Below, one piece after another: positions 12,701-24,239 of a stretch of 64,000 nucleotides of DNA. How positions within the stretch are numbered: position 1 is the stretch's first letter; each line of letters begins with the position of its first letter. Under the pieces are notes generated by a model. The model was given only the letters and a program-made list of their open reading frames with translations, had not been told where the DNA came from and made no database searches. This stretch comes from Diospyros lotus (taxonomy: Eukaryota > Streptophyta > Magnoliopsida > Ericales > Ebenaceae), in contig NC_068344.1 of NCBI RefSeq assembly GCF_014633365.1, forward strand, positions 36,268,670 to 36,332,669, in the 5' to 3' direction. The translations under genes were made by a program, and so were the position numbers.

Positions 12701-13560
12701 AAATTGAATATATCAATTTTTTTTTAAAAAATCAAATCAAAATGATTGAATAACTGCTCAAATAAATAAATTAAAAAATAAAATAAAAAATAAAAAAATA
12801 AAGTGTGAGTAAATATAATTAATTTGAAGAATAAGTATTACTCAAATAAAAATAATATTATTCAGTTAAGTACAACTTTTATTCTATTAACCTCAATTAA
12901 ACACAACTTTTATTCTATTAATTCTTGTGAATAGATTTTAGTTTGTTTAATTATTTTAGTTATTTTTAATAAGAAGATCAAAGTGAATTGAAATAATCAA
13001 AAAATTTAAATTTAAAAATCAAATCGAATTGAATCGAGCCCTCAGTTTCAATTAGTTCAGTTTGATTATTTTAGTTTAATTGAAATTTTATAATAACAAT
13101 ATTCTTTATTTTTGATTGACAGTGATTTTGCTTATTTAAAAAAAGCTATCTCAAGCTATTAAGTCAAAAATTATGAATTTATTATTATTTTAGTTATCTT
13201 TTAAAGGCTTGATTTTCTGAAGCTATCTGATTGGATAAGGGCCAATTTGTTAAAGTCAATCTTACCTGTCATTGAATTCGATCAGAAAAAGCTAATTTTC
13301 CTGCGCTTTATCCAAACGAATTGTGATTATTTTTTGGGTTTTCTGAAGCTATCTGATCGTTGATGATGCTTATCTAGTCAACGTTGAATTAGCTCAACGA
13401 AGTAAACTTTCTGGCGCTGACTGTAATTAGTGTGGGTTTATCTTTTGTGATTGATCCTGATGGAGTCCGGATTTCATGCAAGGGCCGAATGGGAAACATC
13501 AAACCAACTATTTCTATTCCTAGTCATAATCCTAATCAAACATTGATTGCTTAGTCTTAC
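9702..13560. other. AT-rich intergenic spacer
   Basis: No supported gene. Weak internal direct repeats containing GACAATYTCCTRAAAATCTTC occur at about 11340-11440. The segment around 12650-13080 is rich in TCAATT/AATTGA words resembling decayed transposon termini, but no matching end or target duplication could be placed. Confidence 0.5.
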
Positions 13561-13593
13561 GTTATATATTTTATCCAACAAGTTGTCTCTCGA

Positions 13594-13601
13594 TTTATAA
13601 A
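13594..13601 (+). promoter_or_regulatory. Candidate TATA element of the STP14-type gene
   Basis: TTTATAAA lies about 90 bases before the ATG at 13690, followed by a CT/GA-rich leader. The placement fits a plant core promoter, but the start of transcription is not known. Confidence 0.35.
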
Positions 13602-13689
13602 CCTCTCGCCGTCTCTCTCTTCTGTACAGTCTGGGATTCGTTGAAGAAGAAGAAAACAGAGAGAGAGAGAGAAGCAAGTTTTTGCAGCA

Positions 13690-16411
13690 ATGGCGGGCGG
13701 GGGATTCGCCAATGGAGGGGATTCAAAGAGGGCTCATCTCTACGAGTACAAGATTACTGCCTATTTCATCTTCGCTTGCATAGTTGCCGCTCTTGGAGGC
13801 TCTCTCTTCGGCTATGATCTCGGAGTTTCTGGTTTGTTCTCTTTCGTCGATTCCCTCCTTTTCTTTCCTCGATCCATTTTAGCTTGTTTCCTGATCTGGG
13901 TTTTGTTGGTTTTGTGATTTCAAACCGTTTCTGAATTGGGTTTTGATCACGATGAACATGTGTGTGTGTGTATATATAACTGTCGTTCATTGTGAGTTTT
14001 GTAGTTGGGAGTTTAATTACCAGAAGTGGGTTGATGAGAGGAATAACAAATCTTTTGATTTGGGAAGATTGGTGGGGTTTCATGATGATTTTCCCCAGAA
14101 AATTGGGGAGATTAGAGAGGATATGGCGTTTGTGGAAAATAGTCAGCCATCCAATTTTGACGAGAGAGCATCTTTTTGTAGCTGTCAGTTCTTCTTTCCA
14201 CGGCAACAAGACAAAATTTAGCAATTGTTTTTCACTGATTTTGTTTGCCAGTTCAGTCCTTCTGACCTTTCGATCGTCCGTAGGCTCAAACAAGCAATAG
14301 GGAGTGCTTTAGAATATCCGCAGGTAACTGATACTGCAAAATAAAAAATAATAATAATAATAATAAAAAAACAAAAAGAGTGGCCGTAGGCGCTATCCTT
14401 CTTGCTTTTGCTGAGATTTGGGAATAATTTTATCGTTTTCTGAAACAATACTGATTTCTCAATTTAAACTTAATTTTTTTAGTCGGATAAAAGTTTAAAT
14501 TTGATAAATTTTGGCGATAACATGTACACCCAATTGAGTACTTTGCTCTGTCTTTCGATTTCTCCATAGTTTTAAGTAGTTAGAATGAAGTATCTTAAGG
14601 TCTCTCAAATTTACAAAGATATTGAACGACCCTTCAAGTTCAAGTGGGGAAAACATTCGAATGATAGATTGAGATTGGCAAACCATCATGAAAATTTGGG
14701 GCAAAGGCAATTTCATTAATTCATATGTAAAGGGGCACAATGGGGTTGATCATATTTCATTAAGGGGCGAAATCAATTTGGTTAGTTACATATTGGTAAT
14801 TTAATCACTTTTTTCCCTTTCCTTACAGGTGGAGTTACTTCCATGGATGATTTCTTGATAGAATTCTTCCCAAAAGTTTACAGAAGGAAGCATGCGCATC
14901 TCAAGGAGACAGATTACTGCAAATATGACAACCAAATTCTCACCCTTTTCACATCGTCCCTATACTTTGCAGCTTTGGTCTCAACATTTGGAGCCGAAGC
15001 TCTTACCAGGAAGAAGGGCCGACGAGCCAGTATCCTTGCCGGAGCAGTCAGCTTCTTTCTGGGTGGACTCATGAATGCATTTGCAAAGAACATTGCAATG
15101 CTCATCGTCGGCAGAATCCTTCTCGGAATAGGTATAGGATTCGGTAACCAGGTAAGCCTTGACCAAACCATTTTAATCCCGAAATTTTTGCAGCTTCCTC
15201 ATTCACTTTTCTATGTTCTTGTTCTCGTGGTGCAGGCTGTTCCTCTGTATCTTTCAGAGATGGCACCGGCAAAGATCCGAGGAGCAGTTAATCAGCTGTT
15301 CCAACTGACGACTTGCCTGGGAATTCTCATCGCGAACTTCATCAACTATGGGACCGAAAAGATCCATCCTTGGGGGTGGAGATTGTCCCTCGGCCTGGCT
15401 ACAGTCCCGGCTACTCTGATGTTTGTTGGCGGGCTCTTCCTCCCGGAGACCCCCAATAGTCTGGTGGAACAGGGGAGACTCGAAGAAGGAAGGCGAGTGT
15501 TGGAGAAAGTGCGAGGCACAACAAACGTTGATGCAGAGTTTGCTGATCTTCTCGATGCAAGCAATGTGGCACGGGCCATCAAGAACCCGTTCAGGAATCT
15601 CCTGAAGCGAAAGAATCGCCCACAGTTGGTGATCGGTGCTCTGGCAATTCCTGCTTTCCAGCAACTCACCGGCAACAACTCCATACTCTTCTATGCCCCG
15701 GTAATATTCCAGAGTTTGGGCTTTGGTTCGGGGGCTGCTCTCTATTCATCTGCCCTCACAAGCGGCGCACTGGTTATTGCTGCATTGATATCGATGGCAT
15801 TGGTCGACAAGTTTGGTCGAAGAGCCTTCTTTTTGGAAGCTGGTGCTGAAATGATCGCCTGCAATGTAAGTTCTACTTTAGCATATGACCTTTCTGTTTA
15901 GAAACTCAACTAAACTCAACTGCAAGTTCAACGTGTTCGAGTACTTACCTGAGTCTCTGATTTGCAGGTGGCTGTAGGCATTACTCTGGCCAAGGAATTT
16001 GGGGAAGGAAAGATGCTGCCAAAAGGCGTAGGCGTCCTCCTCGTCGTTCTGATCTTCATGTTCGTGCTAGCTTATGGAAGGTCGTGGGGTCCTCTCGGAT
16101 GGTTGGTCCCTAGTGAGCTCTTTCCCCTCGAGACAAGGTCAGCCGGCCAAAGCATTGTCGTCTGTGTCAATATGATCTTCACAGCGCTTATCGCGCAGTG
16201 TTTCCTTGCATCGCTCTGCCACCTGCAATACGGGATCTTCTTGCTGTTTGCCGGCTTGATCGTCATAATGAGCTGCTTCGTCTTCTTCTTGTTGCCAGAG
16301 ACAAAGCAGGTTCCCATAGAAGAGATCCATTTTCTGTTCGAGAACCACTGGTTCTGGAAGAGATATGTTGGCTCTGGCGATGAGGATGAGAAGCCTGTGC
16401 CACCAGCATGA
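13690..16411 (+). CDS. STP14: Monosaccharide-proton symporter, STP14-like (4 exons, 512 aa)
   Basis: Sugar transport proteins are plasma-membrane MFS carriers that import hexoses with protons; Arabidopsis STP14 is described as galactose-selective. Exons are 13690-13831, 14829-15151, 15236-15865 and 15968-16411, all with GT-AG borders and a continuous frame. Family signatures in order: FGYDLGVSGGVTSM, DYCKYDNQ (Cys78, lid cysteine), the GRR loop, GIGIGFGNQAVPLYLSEMAP, PETPNSLVEQGR, FQQLTGNNSILFYAP, VDKFGRR, GPLGWLVPSELFPLETRSAG, LCHLQYG (partner lid cysteine) and LPETKQVPIEE. The N-terminus with SKRAHLYEYKITAYFIF and the motif QIHPWGW/KIHPWGW favour STP14 over STP7 or STP13. Length is normal and nothing is broken. 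Asn in LTGNNS, where Met or Ile is usual, is a small oddity in the sugar-binding helix. Transcribed towards the convergent CAF1-like gene. Confidence 0.92.
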
Positions 16412-17025
16412 AATTTCTGGGAAAAGCACAAAACAATTGCAACAATTTGGATGCTTATAGCTAGTTCTTTAGTTTTTCTATCTCAAGTAATTGTTAGTTT
16501 AGGAAGAATACTGGGAAAATCTCATGCTTTAGAAATTGTGAGCTCTCTCTGGATTGATAATTCAGCAATGAGAGGGATAAGCAATTGTATAGAATATGGG
16601 ATCTTGCTGCTGCTTGCGAGCTTGATTGTTAAATTGTTAGTGTTTCTTCCTTACAATAGTGAATTTTTATACAGAATGAAACGCCTTTCTAATTTCTTTC
16701 CTTCCAAACACAAAGTTCAGATAGACCGCTTTCGTAAGTTTTTACAACCAGCTAAACTTTTTACTCAAATAAAAGTGTCTTCGGCGCAAGAGGCTCTCGG
16801 CCCTGAAAGGGTCAGGGGAGAAGTCGTATTTGCATGCAATTCCCTTTGATTTTTGCAAGGAGGCTGTATCCACTGCCAGACAAGGGCTAGTCGGCTACCA
16901 GCATCAGAAATCAAAACAGGTTTAACAAAATACCGCCAATGCAATGAAAAAGACTACCAAAAATGATGCAATGCTATTAGTATAAAAAGGCACTGAAAAC
17001 TTTGAGTCAAGTTTCAGCATATCCA
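16412..17025. other. Convergent 3' region between STP14-like and CAF1-like genes
   Basis: Holds the 3' UTRs of both genes. At about 16590-16665 a stretch (ATATGGGATCTTGCTGCTGC and following) is similar by eye to the last exon of the STP gene near 16227-16290 (ATACGGGATCTTCTTGCTG), suggesting a decayed partial duplicate of that exon. Confidence 0.4.
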
Positions 17026-20000
17026 TTAAGCTAGTAGCTTTGCAAGTTCATCTACTCTCAGGCTTCCTTGTGGAACCACATCAGGATAATCTTCCTGTAT
17101 ATCCTTCATTCTTTGATTTCTCAAACTCTTTCTCTCACTTCCTTGCTTCTCAGAAACTATCATAACTTCTTTAACCTCCATATCTCCACTTCTTTGCTTC
17201 TCAAATTTCGGAACTGCCTGCTTCCTGGATCGGTGCCTGAAAGCAGGGCCGGGTGGAGCAGACTTGGCAAGAGCAACTGCTCTTGTATAAACAATGTCAG
17301 CATCTAAACTAGAATCGTCCAAAATAACTGCAGCCCCATTCTCAATAGCTTCATTGCAGAGTGCCCGAATTCCCTCTGTCCAATGTGGGCTTAGCATTTT
17401 TGTGTCACTGAGAGTTTGAGATGTTTCTGGTACATCTTCTTGCAGCTTGTCACGAGCTGCAGGAACCACAGATGGAGGTTTTAGCTGATTCCCACAGCTG
17501 CTAATGGTTTCAAAGCTGATGTCGTCATACTCCATTGACACAGAAGTTGAACCATCAGTATCACAGCCAGCACCATGAGCCATGGTCTGGCCCCTGTTGC
17601 TTTCAGTTAAAAGTTCAGAACCAGCACCGACACTGCCGGTGGGTGTTCTTTGGTTTTCACTTGCACTAATGTTCTTTTCATTTAAAACGGAGAAAGAAAC
17701 TAGAGATGATGAATCGTTTACTTCAACAAACTGATCAGGCTCAACACTTGCACCCTCACATTCCACCATCCCAACATCTTCACTGGATGTGGGAGAAGTG
17801 CTTGAGCTTAGGGTTGCAACAGAAGTATGTTCTTCTGATTCTGGAATAGACGATGCGCTAACTTCTTTGCCACCTAAATGTGTTACAGAGGAAATTGCAC
17901 CGTTAGCTTCTGAATTTTTAGGCTGCGAGTTGTTCTCTAGTTTTGGGAGGGATGACTTCCAATCTCTTCCTCTCCACATGAGTATGTGTTCACGCTCAAA
18001 TGAGATTAGTACACATGGAACTAGATCCTGCAATTAAGAAAGTGGTCGACATAAAAGTTATGACATGAAAAATCATTTTTTAACATAAAGTTTAATCAAG
18101 GATTTACCAGACCTTGAGTTTGGCACCTATTTTATGGTAGTCACTTCCATTCATCCCTTGGCAATTAATTCGCACCAACTCACATGCCTCTAATGCCTCT
18201 CTAACATTTTTCACTAGGTTAGAATATACACCATTTTTCCCTGAAAATGACATAGAAGTATCTGGGTCATCAGTATGGTTCCAAGAAATTTGGAAATTTT
18301 TACATGAAGAACTCAAAGAATAGAGATAAGCATACCAAGCTTGCATATTGGTGTTAATGTGCGCCCCTTCTTGCGCATCTCACTTGCTTCTTCCAATGTA
18401 AGTCCCTCGGGCGCTCTCTGAATCAGCCTTGGATATACAGGCGTAACTGGCTTCCACAGCATAAGAGGAAAGCGTGCCCGAGTTTTATAGTTATAATTTC
18501 TACCACGGAATAGGTATATGACCCCGCCTCTGTTATATACGACCTTCCCTCCTGTTTTTTCCTGCACAAATTTATTTTTTTTGAAAGTCTATAGTTTGTT
18601 TGAAATACAAATTACTTTAAGCTCTTATCAAATATTCTTATATTGCATCTAATACAAAAGCAAGATCATGCTTAAGATAAAAAAACAAATAGGCAAGTAA
18701 GCACAATAACTTTTTTTTCTTCAGTAAAAGGAGATCGAGATCCACATGGGGCATGTGAGAGACAGACCTCTAACTGTTGGCGCACATTGTCCATGTCAAC
18801 GGTGCACACCCCTTTGCATTTTATCTTGCAGACCCTCCTTCGCTTCCAATGTGCATGGATGTTGTCCAACATGTTGTGTGTCAAGCCATCTCTCCCTAGA
18901 AAGTCAATTGTTAGGCACAAAAAGTCGATAAAATCATAATCTAGAACCAAATAAATTTGTCCAAGGAAGGTATAAAATCCAAAATCCATAGTAGCTATTC
19001 AATAATCAATATTACTACCCAGAACCAAAACAGTTGTCAAAAGCAAATCAACTTTCAGAAACTACAATTAACATTACTTACTCAATACAGCAAGGGAAAA
19101 AGCTATCTTTCTCAGAAGGAAAAGTGTTAACAGATTCAATAAGCATAGTCACTCCTTGTTCAAACTCTATGATCCGTAGAAATTACTCATTATTTCACAA
19201 GAAAATGCAATATCAACAATAAAATACCAAGCATTTATCCCACTATGTGATTGGCTACATGAATTCTAACTTTTCATTCATTTCTATCAATGGTCTTCTT
19301 CTCATAAGACCAATCCATCTTAACTGTGAATTAGTGAATTAGAGCATGCATACCCATATTCAATTGCCGCTGGGATTTCATACTACTCTTCACGAGCTCA
19401 TCAATTTCCTCCTTCGTCAATGGCTCTCCCAATATCTCCTCCCTTGACTGGACATACTTCGGGCCGGACCCCGGCAAGAACGGCCCCGGCGCCTGCACCG
19501 GCTTGACGCCCTTTTTATGAGGCGGTGGAAGCTGAAACGAATCAAATTCCAGTTTCTTCTTGCTCGGCGCCAGCGGCTTCCGCCCCGTCCACGGCCGCGG
19601 CATCGTGCTCGGCCCGAATGGCGCCACTGGCGGCTCGCGCAGCTTCAGCGGCTTCACCTTCGGCGTCTCAGTGTAACTGTACTGAAACGGGAATGGAGCG
19701 TCGGGAAGGACGTACGACACTCCGTCGTCGCTTAATTCCAAGCGGGCGTCGGCCTTTTCGGTGTCGGCCGGAGCTTTTACCGCTTTGGAAAACCGGCGAA
19801 AAGCCGGGTGGGTTTGTCTAGGGTTTTTGGAGTACTTCGAAGCTTTGCCGGGAATCGAGGGGCGAGAAGGCGCGGACCGGGTTCCCGTGGACCTGAAGGT
19901 GTCCGCCGCGGCGGGGGCGGCGGCATTTTCGGGAATATTGGAGATTTTTTGGGCGGAGTTGAAGCGCTTGAGGCGGCGAAGTTCGTCTTCGATTTCCTTC

Positions 20001-20137
20001 TGGGGGCGCTCGTGGCGGATGAACTTCTCAGCGTTGGCGTTGTTCCAACGCGAGAAGCGGATTTCGGTGACCGGACGGTGGCGTGTCGGGTTCGGTGGCG
20101 CGAAAACTGGGAACTGAATTAGGGTTTTCAGCGCCAT
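17026..20137 (-). CDS. CAF1: CRS2-associated factor 1-like, chloroplast group II intron splicing factor (5 exons, 755 aa)
   Basis: CAF proteins bind the peptidyl-tRNA hydrolase-like CRS2 and splice a subset of chloroplast group II introns. Exons on the minus strand are 20137-19354, 18895-18768, 18561-18336, 18240-18113 and 18027-17026; all borders are GT-AG and the frame is continuous. The first 60 residues are rich in basic, Ser and Pro residues, as in a plastid transit peptide. Two CRM RNA-binding domains follow, at about 235-340 ([42 protein letters not shown]) and about 350-460 ([39 protein letters not shown]). The C-terminal exon is long, Ser/Glu-rich and ends with a conserved segment ([33 protein letters not shown]). 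The long C-terminus favours CAF1 over CAF2. The ATG at 20137 is chosen because no upstream in-frame ATG precedes it. Confidence 0.9.
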
Positions 20138-21303
20138 CTTCTTGGTCACTTCAAAAACTGTTGTCAATTGAAATTTGATGCCATCAAAGTCTGAAAGATT
20201 AGGTTTTTACGATTTACTCCCAAGAAGAAGACATCACATTACCGCTCCAGAAGGTAGCAAATTGTTCAAAAATCTCTTTTTTTTGGTTCTTAGCTACTAA
20301 AGCGACGGCGTTTATATGGTGTCCGTGTCCGTCCAAAAATGTAACATTACTTAATGCTTATCCATCCATCCATCCATCCATCTTTTTCTTTGCTCATTAT
20401 ACAGTTCATTTATAATAAAATATTGTTATTAAATGTCGGTTGATTTGGGTAGATGGAAGCCTTGATCTCTTCAGCACAGTGTTTGCTCCGTTCCCTTCTG
20501 CTTCTCAGGAATATGATCCTACCCTCCACTGTTTTGAAGTAGTACTTTCTTCATCCCGAGCTTCTTTTTGAGTGTTCGTTTCTAAGTTTCCCTGGAAAAT
20601 TAACCTGTTTGGATCTCCTTTTTCCCCTGAACCAAACACCAGAATCGCTTCGGATGAATTAGCTTTAATATCTATTATCCCGCTTTGTTTGGGGGTTAGG
20701 GAAAACACTTTTTGCTGAAAATTTGTTGTCTTGGAGGATATACTCGATCATTGCTTGGTTCTAAGCTTATGATATTCACTGGAAATCTAAGGTTTGGCAT
20801 GTACTTCTGGGAAATTTAGGCGTTTCAGGGATTATGAATTATTTTTCCTGACTGAACTTGGAATCTCTAATGTGTTTACAGAATCAGCGATTATGTCAGT
20901 TGGAGGACAGCAAATGGTAGGTTTTGATATTTTCTTGGCACAGAGAGTTCACAATGTGGATGTGTGTGCAGGGGCGGATCTTGGGGCAGATCTGGGGGAG
21001 GGCTGCCCCAAGATCCATGAGGATTTTAGCCCTCCTCCCCTCAAATGGGCCAGATCTGCCGTACCTGCTCCCCCCCCCCAACACACATATCCGCCCGTCT
21101 CTGTGTGTGTGTGTGTGTGGTTAAGCTAATTTGATGTTTTTTGCTAAGTGAATCTATCATCTTTGAACTGTTTTTCTGAGTAACCGATTGTCGTTCTTTT
21201 TAACTTCTTTTTCAGGAGATGGCAGGGCACTTCCATGTCAATCAATCTATCACTTAGACGATGGGTGTAGCTAATATCGTTAGTTGATCGTTGCTAACTA
21301 AAT
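20138..21303. promoter_or_regulatory. Divergent promoter region and leader of GT47-A
   Basis: This 1.2-kb stretch separates the head-to-head CAF1-like and GT47-A genes. From 20259 it is repeated upstream of GT47-B (25687 onward), including the shared words ACGACGGCGTTTATATGGTG and TCTTCAGCACAGTGTTTGCT. An ATCC/CATC tetranucleotide run lies at about 20360-20382. A 135-bp transposon at 20969-21103 is absent from the B copy. Confidence 0.5.
20969..21103. mobile_element. Mini hAT-like element (135 bp) in the GT47-A leader
   Basis: The insert begins CAGGGGCGGATC and ends GATCCGCC-like sequence (reverse complement CAGAGACGGGCGGAT), flanked on both sides by TGTGTGTG. The GT47-B paralogue has a plain GT repeat here, so the segment is most simply a later insertion. 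The flanking repeat is weak evidence for a target duplication because it lies in a microsatellite. Confidence 0.55.
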
Positions 21304-23875
21304 ATGAAGGTTGCAGTTCAAATTCAAAGGTTGTTTCATGTGAAAATCCAGAGACTGCTCTTAACCATAGCAACAGTTGTTGAGGTGGTAGTTGTATTTC
21401 AGTTTCTAGTGTCCCCCAACAAAAACTATATATCCAATCTCTGGGATGCAAGCAACGGTTCAGTTGTTACAGTTGGGAATGTTACCTTCTCAAGCAGTTC
21501 AAAACTAACTGGTATCGGTGTAATTCATGGGATAGTTAATAACTCGATGGCTTCTGATTCTGAGGGTGAGGGAAAGGATGGGGATGGGACTCAAATGGAA
21601 GGAATGGAAAAGGACTCATATTTCCAAGTAGATGGCGTTGAAGAGATGGATAATTCTTTTCAAATAGATGAGGATGGACAATCGAGCCAAGAAATCACAT
21701 CTGAGAGCAGTTTTGACCATGATAAGAGTTTAAGATACGTCGAGGCCCGAAACATAAACACCTCCTTTTCTATATTGGGGGAGGTTCACAGTGAGTCTAG
21801 TATGGAGTCCCTTAGACTAGTGTCACAAAAAATCCCCCCAAATGTGATAGCAGACTTGGATGCAGGTTTGAGAACTCCACTGTCTTCAATTGCGGGAAAT
21901 GCATCTTCAGCACACAACAACACAGCACTTGTAGAAATCCAGCCTGGGCATACAAATAAAGAGCTGTTGGGAAATACTTCAACCTCTCCAAGCAATAATT
22001 CTTTGGTGTCTGTTGATCTTATTATGAAGGGAAGGAGGAGGAGGCGTAAGCCAACAACAATATCTGATATGACTTTGTTATTGCTTCAGAGTTTGAATTC
22101 ATCGTCGGTATGTATTTGAACTTCATGGCTTCTACTTTAGCAAGGAGGACAGATTTTCTTATTTCTGATTTTTTGGCTTCTTGTATTTCTGGCTACAGAG
22201 GCCACAACGGTCTTCTCCACGCGACAGGGAACTTCAGTATGCAAGATCACAGATTCAGAATGCTCCTGTTATACGGAGTAGTCCAGAACTTTATGCTTCT
22301 CTTTTCAGAAATTATTCCATGTTTAGAAGGTACACCCATTTACCCTGAAGGATACATTCAAACACTTGTAGCAACTGTAACACTGTTCTAAATTTCCCAT
22401 GATGCTTATTGCAGGAGCTACGAATTGATGGAACGCATGCTCAAAGTTTATATCTACAAGGAAGGAGAGAAGCCAATATTCCATCAACCACGGTTGAAGG
22501 GTATTTATGCTTCTGAAGGATGGTTTATGCAATTGATAGAGCGAAATAAGCAATTTGTTGTAAGGGATCCCCGAAAAGCTCACCTGTTTTATTTACCTTT
22601 TAGCTCAAAAAATCTCAGGATTGCTCTTCAGCAAAAACAATTCACCCGTGATGTGGACTTGGAGGAATACCTGAAGAACTACACAGATATAATTGCCAAA
22701 AAGTATCATTTTTTGAACAGAGAGAAAGGAGCAGATCATTTTCTGGTTGCTTGTCATGATTGGGTTTGTTTCTAATGCCTTACTTCAAAATCATGTGTCT
22801 TATATTGTCTCACAAAGTTGAGTCTTGACCCTCTCAGTATGGCTTTACCCATAGCAGAAGTAGATAGAACATTTGACACACAGAATGAGTTAAAACTGTT
22901 AGTTGATGAGTCATCCCGTCATGCTTGTCTATCAGTATTCAAGTGAGATATTGGGTTGCAGGAAGTTCATTTCCAGAACTTGAGAAATTTCGCGAATTAT
23001 TGTGGTCAGAACCCTGCAAGTATATACTAGTTCTGAAAGATACAATGCCCTGACATAGCATCCATCTGGTTCTTTCTGTGAAAAGAGTGGATAGTCTGAA
23101 TCATTCAAAGCCATAAGATGCCGGCTGCATTCTAAGTATAAAAAATTTCAGTTTTAAGTCGGTATGGCAAGTATTTTGCATTGTTAACTAACAACAAACA
23201 GGGATTTTGCAGGCACCTTGGTTGACGAGAAAGAGTATGGGGAATTTCATCAGAGTTCTTTGCAATGCCAATGTTGCCAGAGACTTCAGAATAGGCAAGG
23301 ATGTATCTCTGCCAATGACAAATATCCGCTCTGCACAGGATCCCGGGCAAGATCTTGGGGGGAAACCCCCCTCGCAGAGGACAATATTGGCCTTCTTCGC
23401 GGGAAACATGCATGGTTATCTGCGTCCAGTCCTGCTCCAGCATTGGGAAAACAAGGAACCTGATATGAAGATCTCCGGTCCCATGCCACGCGATAGGGAG
23501 GGAACCAAGTACAGGGAGTCCATGAAAAGCAGCAAGTATTGCGTTTGCGCTAGGGGTACTGGAGTCCACTCACCACGCGTGGTTGAAGCCATATACCACG
23601 AGTGTGTCCCGGTGATCATATCAGACAACTACGAGCCTCCATTCTTTGAAGTGCTGGAATGGGAGGCGTTTTCTGTGTTCGTTTTGGAGAAAGACATCCC
23701 AAATCTGAGGAACATACTTCTCTCGATACCAGAAGATCGGTATTTGGCGATGCAGCAGAGAGTGAAGCTGGTGCAGCAGCATTTCCTTTGGCACAGAAAG
23801 CCGGCAAAGTATGACTTGTTTCATATGATCCTTCACTCAGTCTGGTACAACAGAGTTCTTCAGGTGAAACTCTAA
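21304..23875 (+). CDS. GT47 exostosin-family glycosyltransferase, copy A (4 exons, 648 aa)
   Basis: Type II Golgi membrane glycosyltransferase of family GT47, related to the Arabidopsis proteins annotated At3g07620, At5g11610 and At5g19670; the sugar transferred is unknown. Exons: 21304-22107, 22199-22329, 22415-22763, 23213-23875, GT-AG throughout. A membrane anchor lies at about residues 17-36, then a variable acidic, Ser-rich, N-glycosylation-rich stem to about residue 310, then the exostosin domain (LKVYIYKEGEKPIFHQP, ASEGWFMQLIE, DPRKAHLFYLPFSS, DHFLVACHDW, FFAGNMHGYLRP, ECVPVIISDNYEPPFFEVL). Exon 2 and 3 lengths equal those of copies B and C. Compared with B and C, copy A has Glu inside the membrane helix (TVVEVVVV), GTGVHSPR for GYEVxxPR, and SLPMTN for the SLP-x-TY motif, hinting at relaxed constraint. 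No reading-frame lesion is seen. Confidence 0.88.
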
Positions 23876-24239
23876 ATCCCACTTAATCGAAAATTCATCT
23901 GTAAATGGCAGAAACGGCGATCGAGAAACACTGCAAACCATATGGAGAAAGTGTCAGATTGTTGCCGGAAGGATTGAAGATGTCAGAATTTCTGTTCCTC
24001 AGTCTCTTGCTGGGAACCTTTGAATCTTGTTGAACAAATGATGATCTTAAGTCTGCATGTTTTCTTGTACATATAGGCCATGGATTCAGGAAGAATGTGA
24101 CCCTGCAACTCCAGACTAGCCTTAGGTTGCTCACTTTTTTTTATGAGTTGTGTGACACAAGATTGTTGTAGATTGTTAAGATTGCCATGTTTCTGTTGTA
24201 CGATAAACGAATAAAGAAAATGAAATGATTAAACTATTT
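23876..24239 (+). other. 3' region of GT47-A
   Basis: Untranslated sequence closely matching the 3' region of copy B (29140-29470) and including AATAAA-type signals near 24209. No other feature seen. Confidence 0.5.

Noticed and set aside
12650..13090. Possible further hAT-like element (GAGGTAAGCATTTAGTC near 12653)
   Set aside because: No matching right terminus or 8-bp duplication could be found.
13766..14740. Open frames within intron 1 of the STP14-like gene on both strands
   Set aside because: They lie between clear GT-AG borders of a conserved exon pair and have no family match.
19517..20122. Long plus-strand open frames over CAF1 exon 1
   Set aside because: Antisense of a GC-rich real exon; codon pattern and homology support the minus strand.
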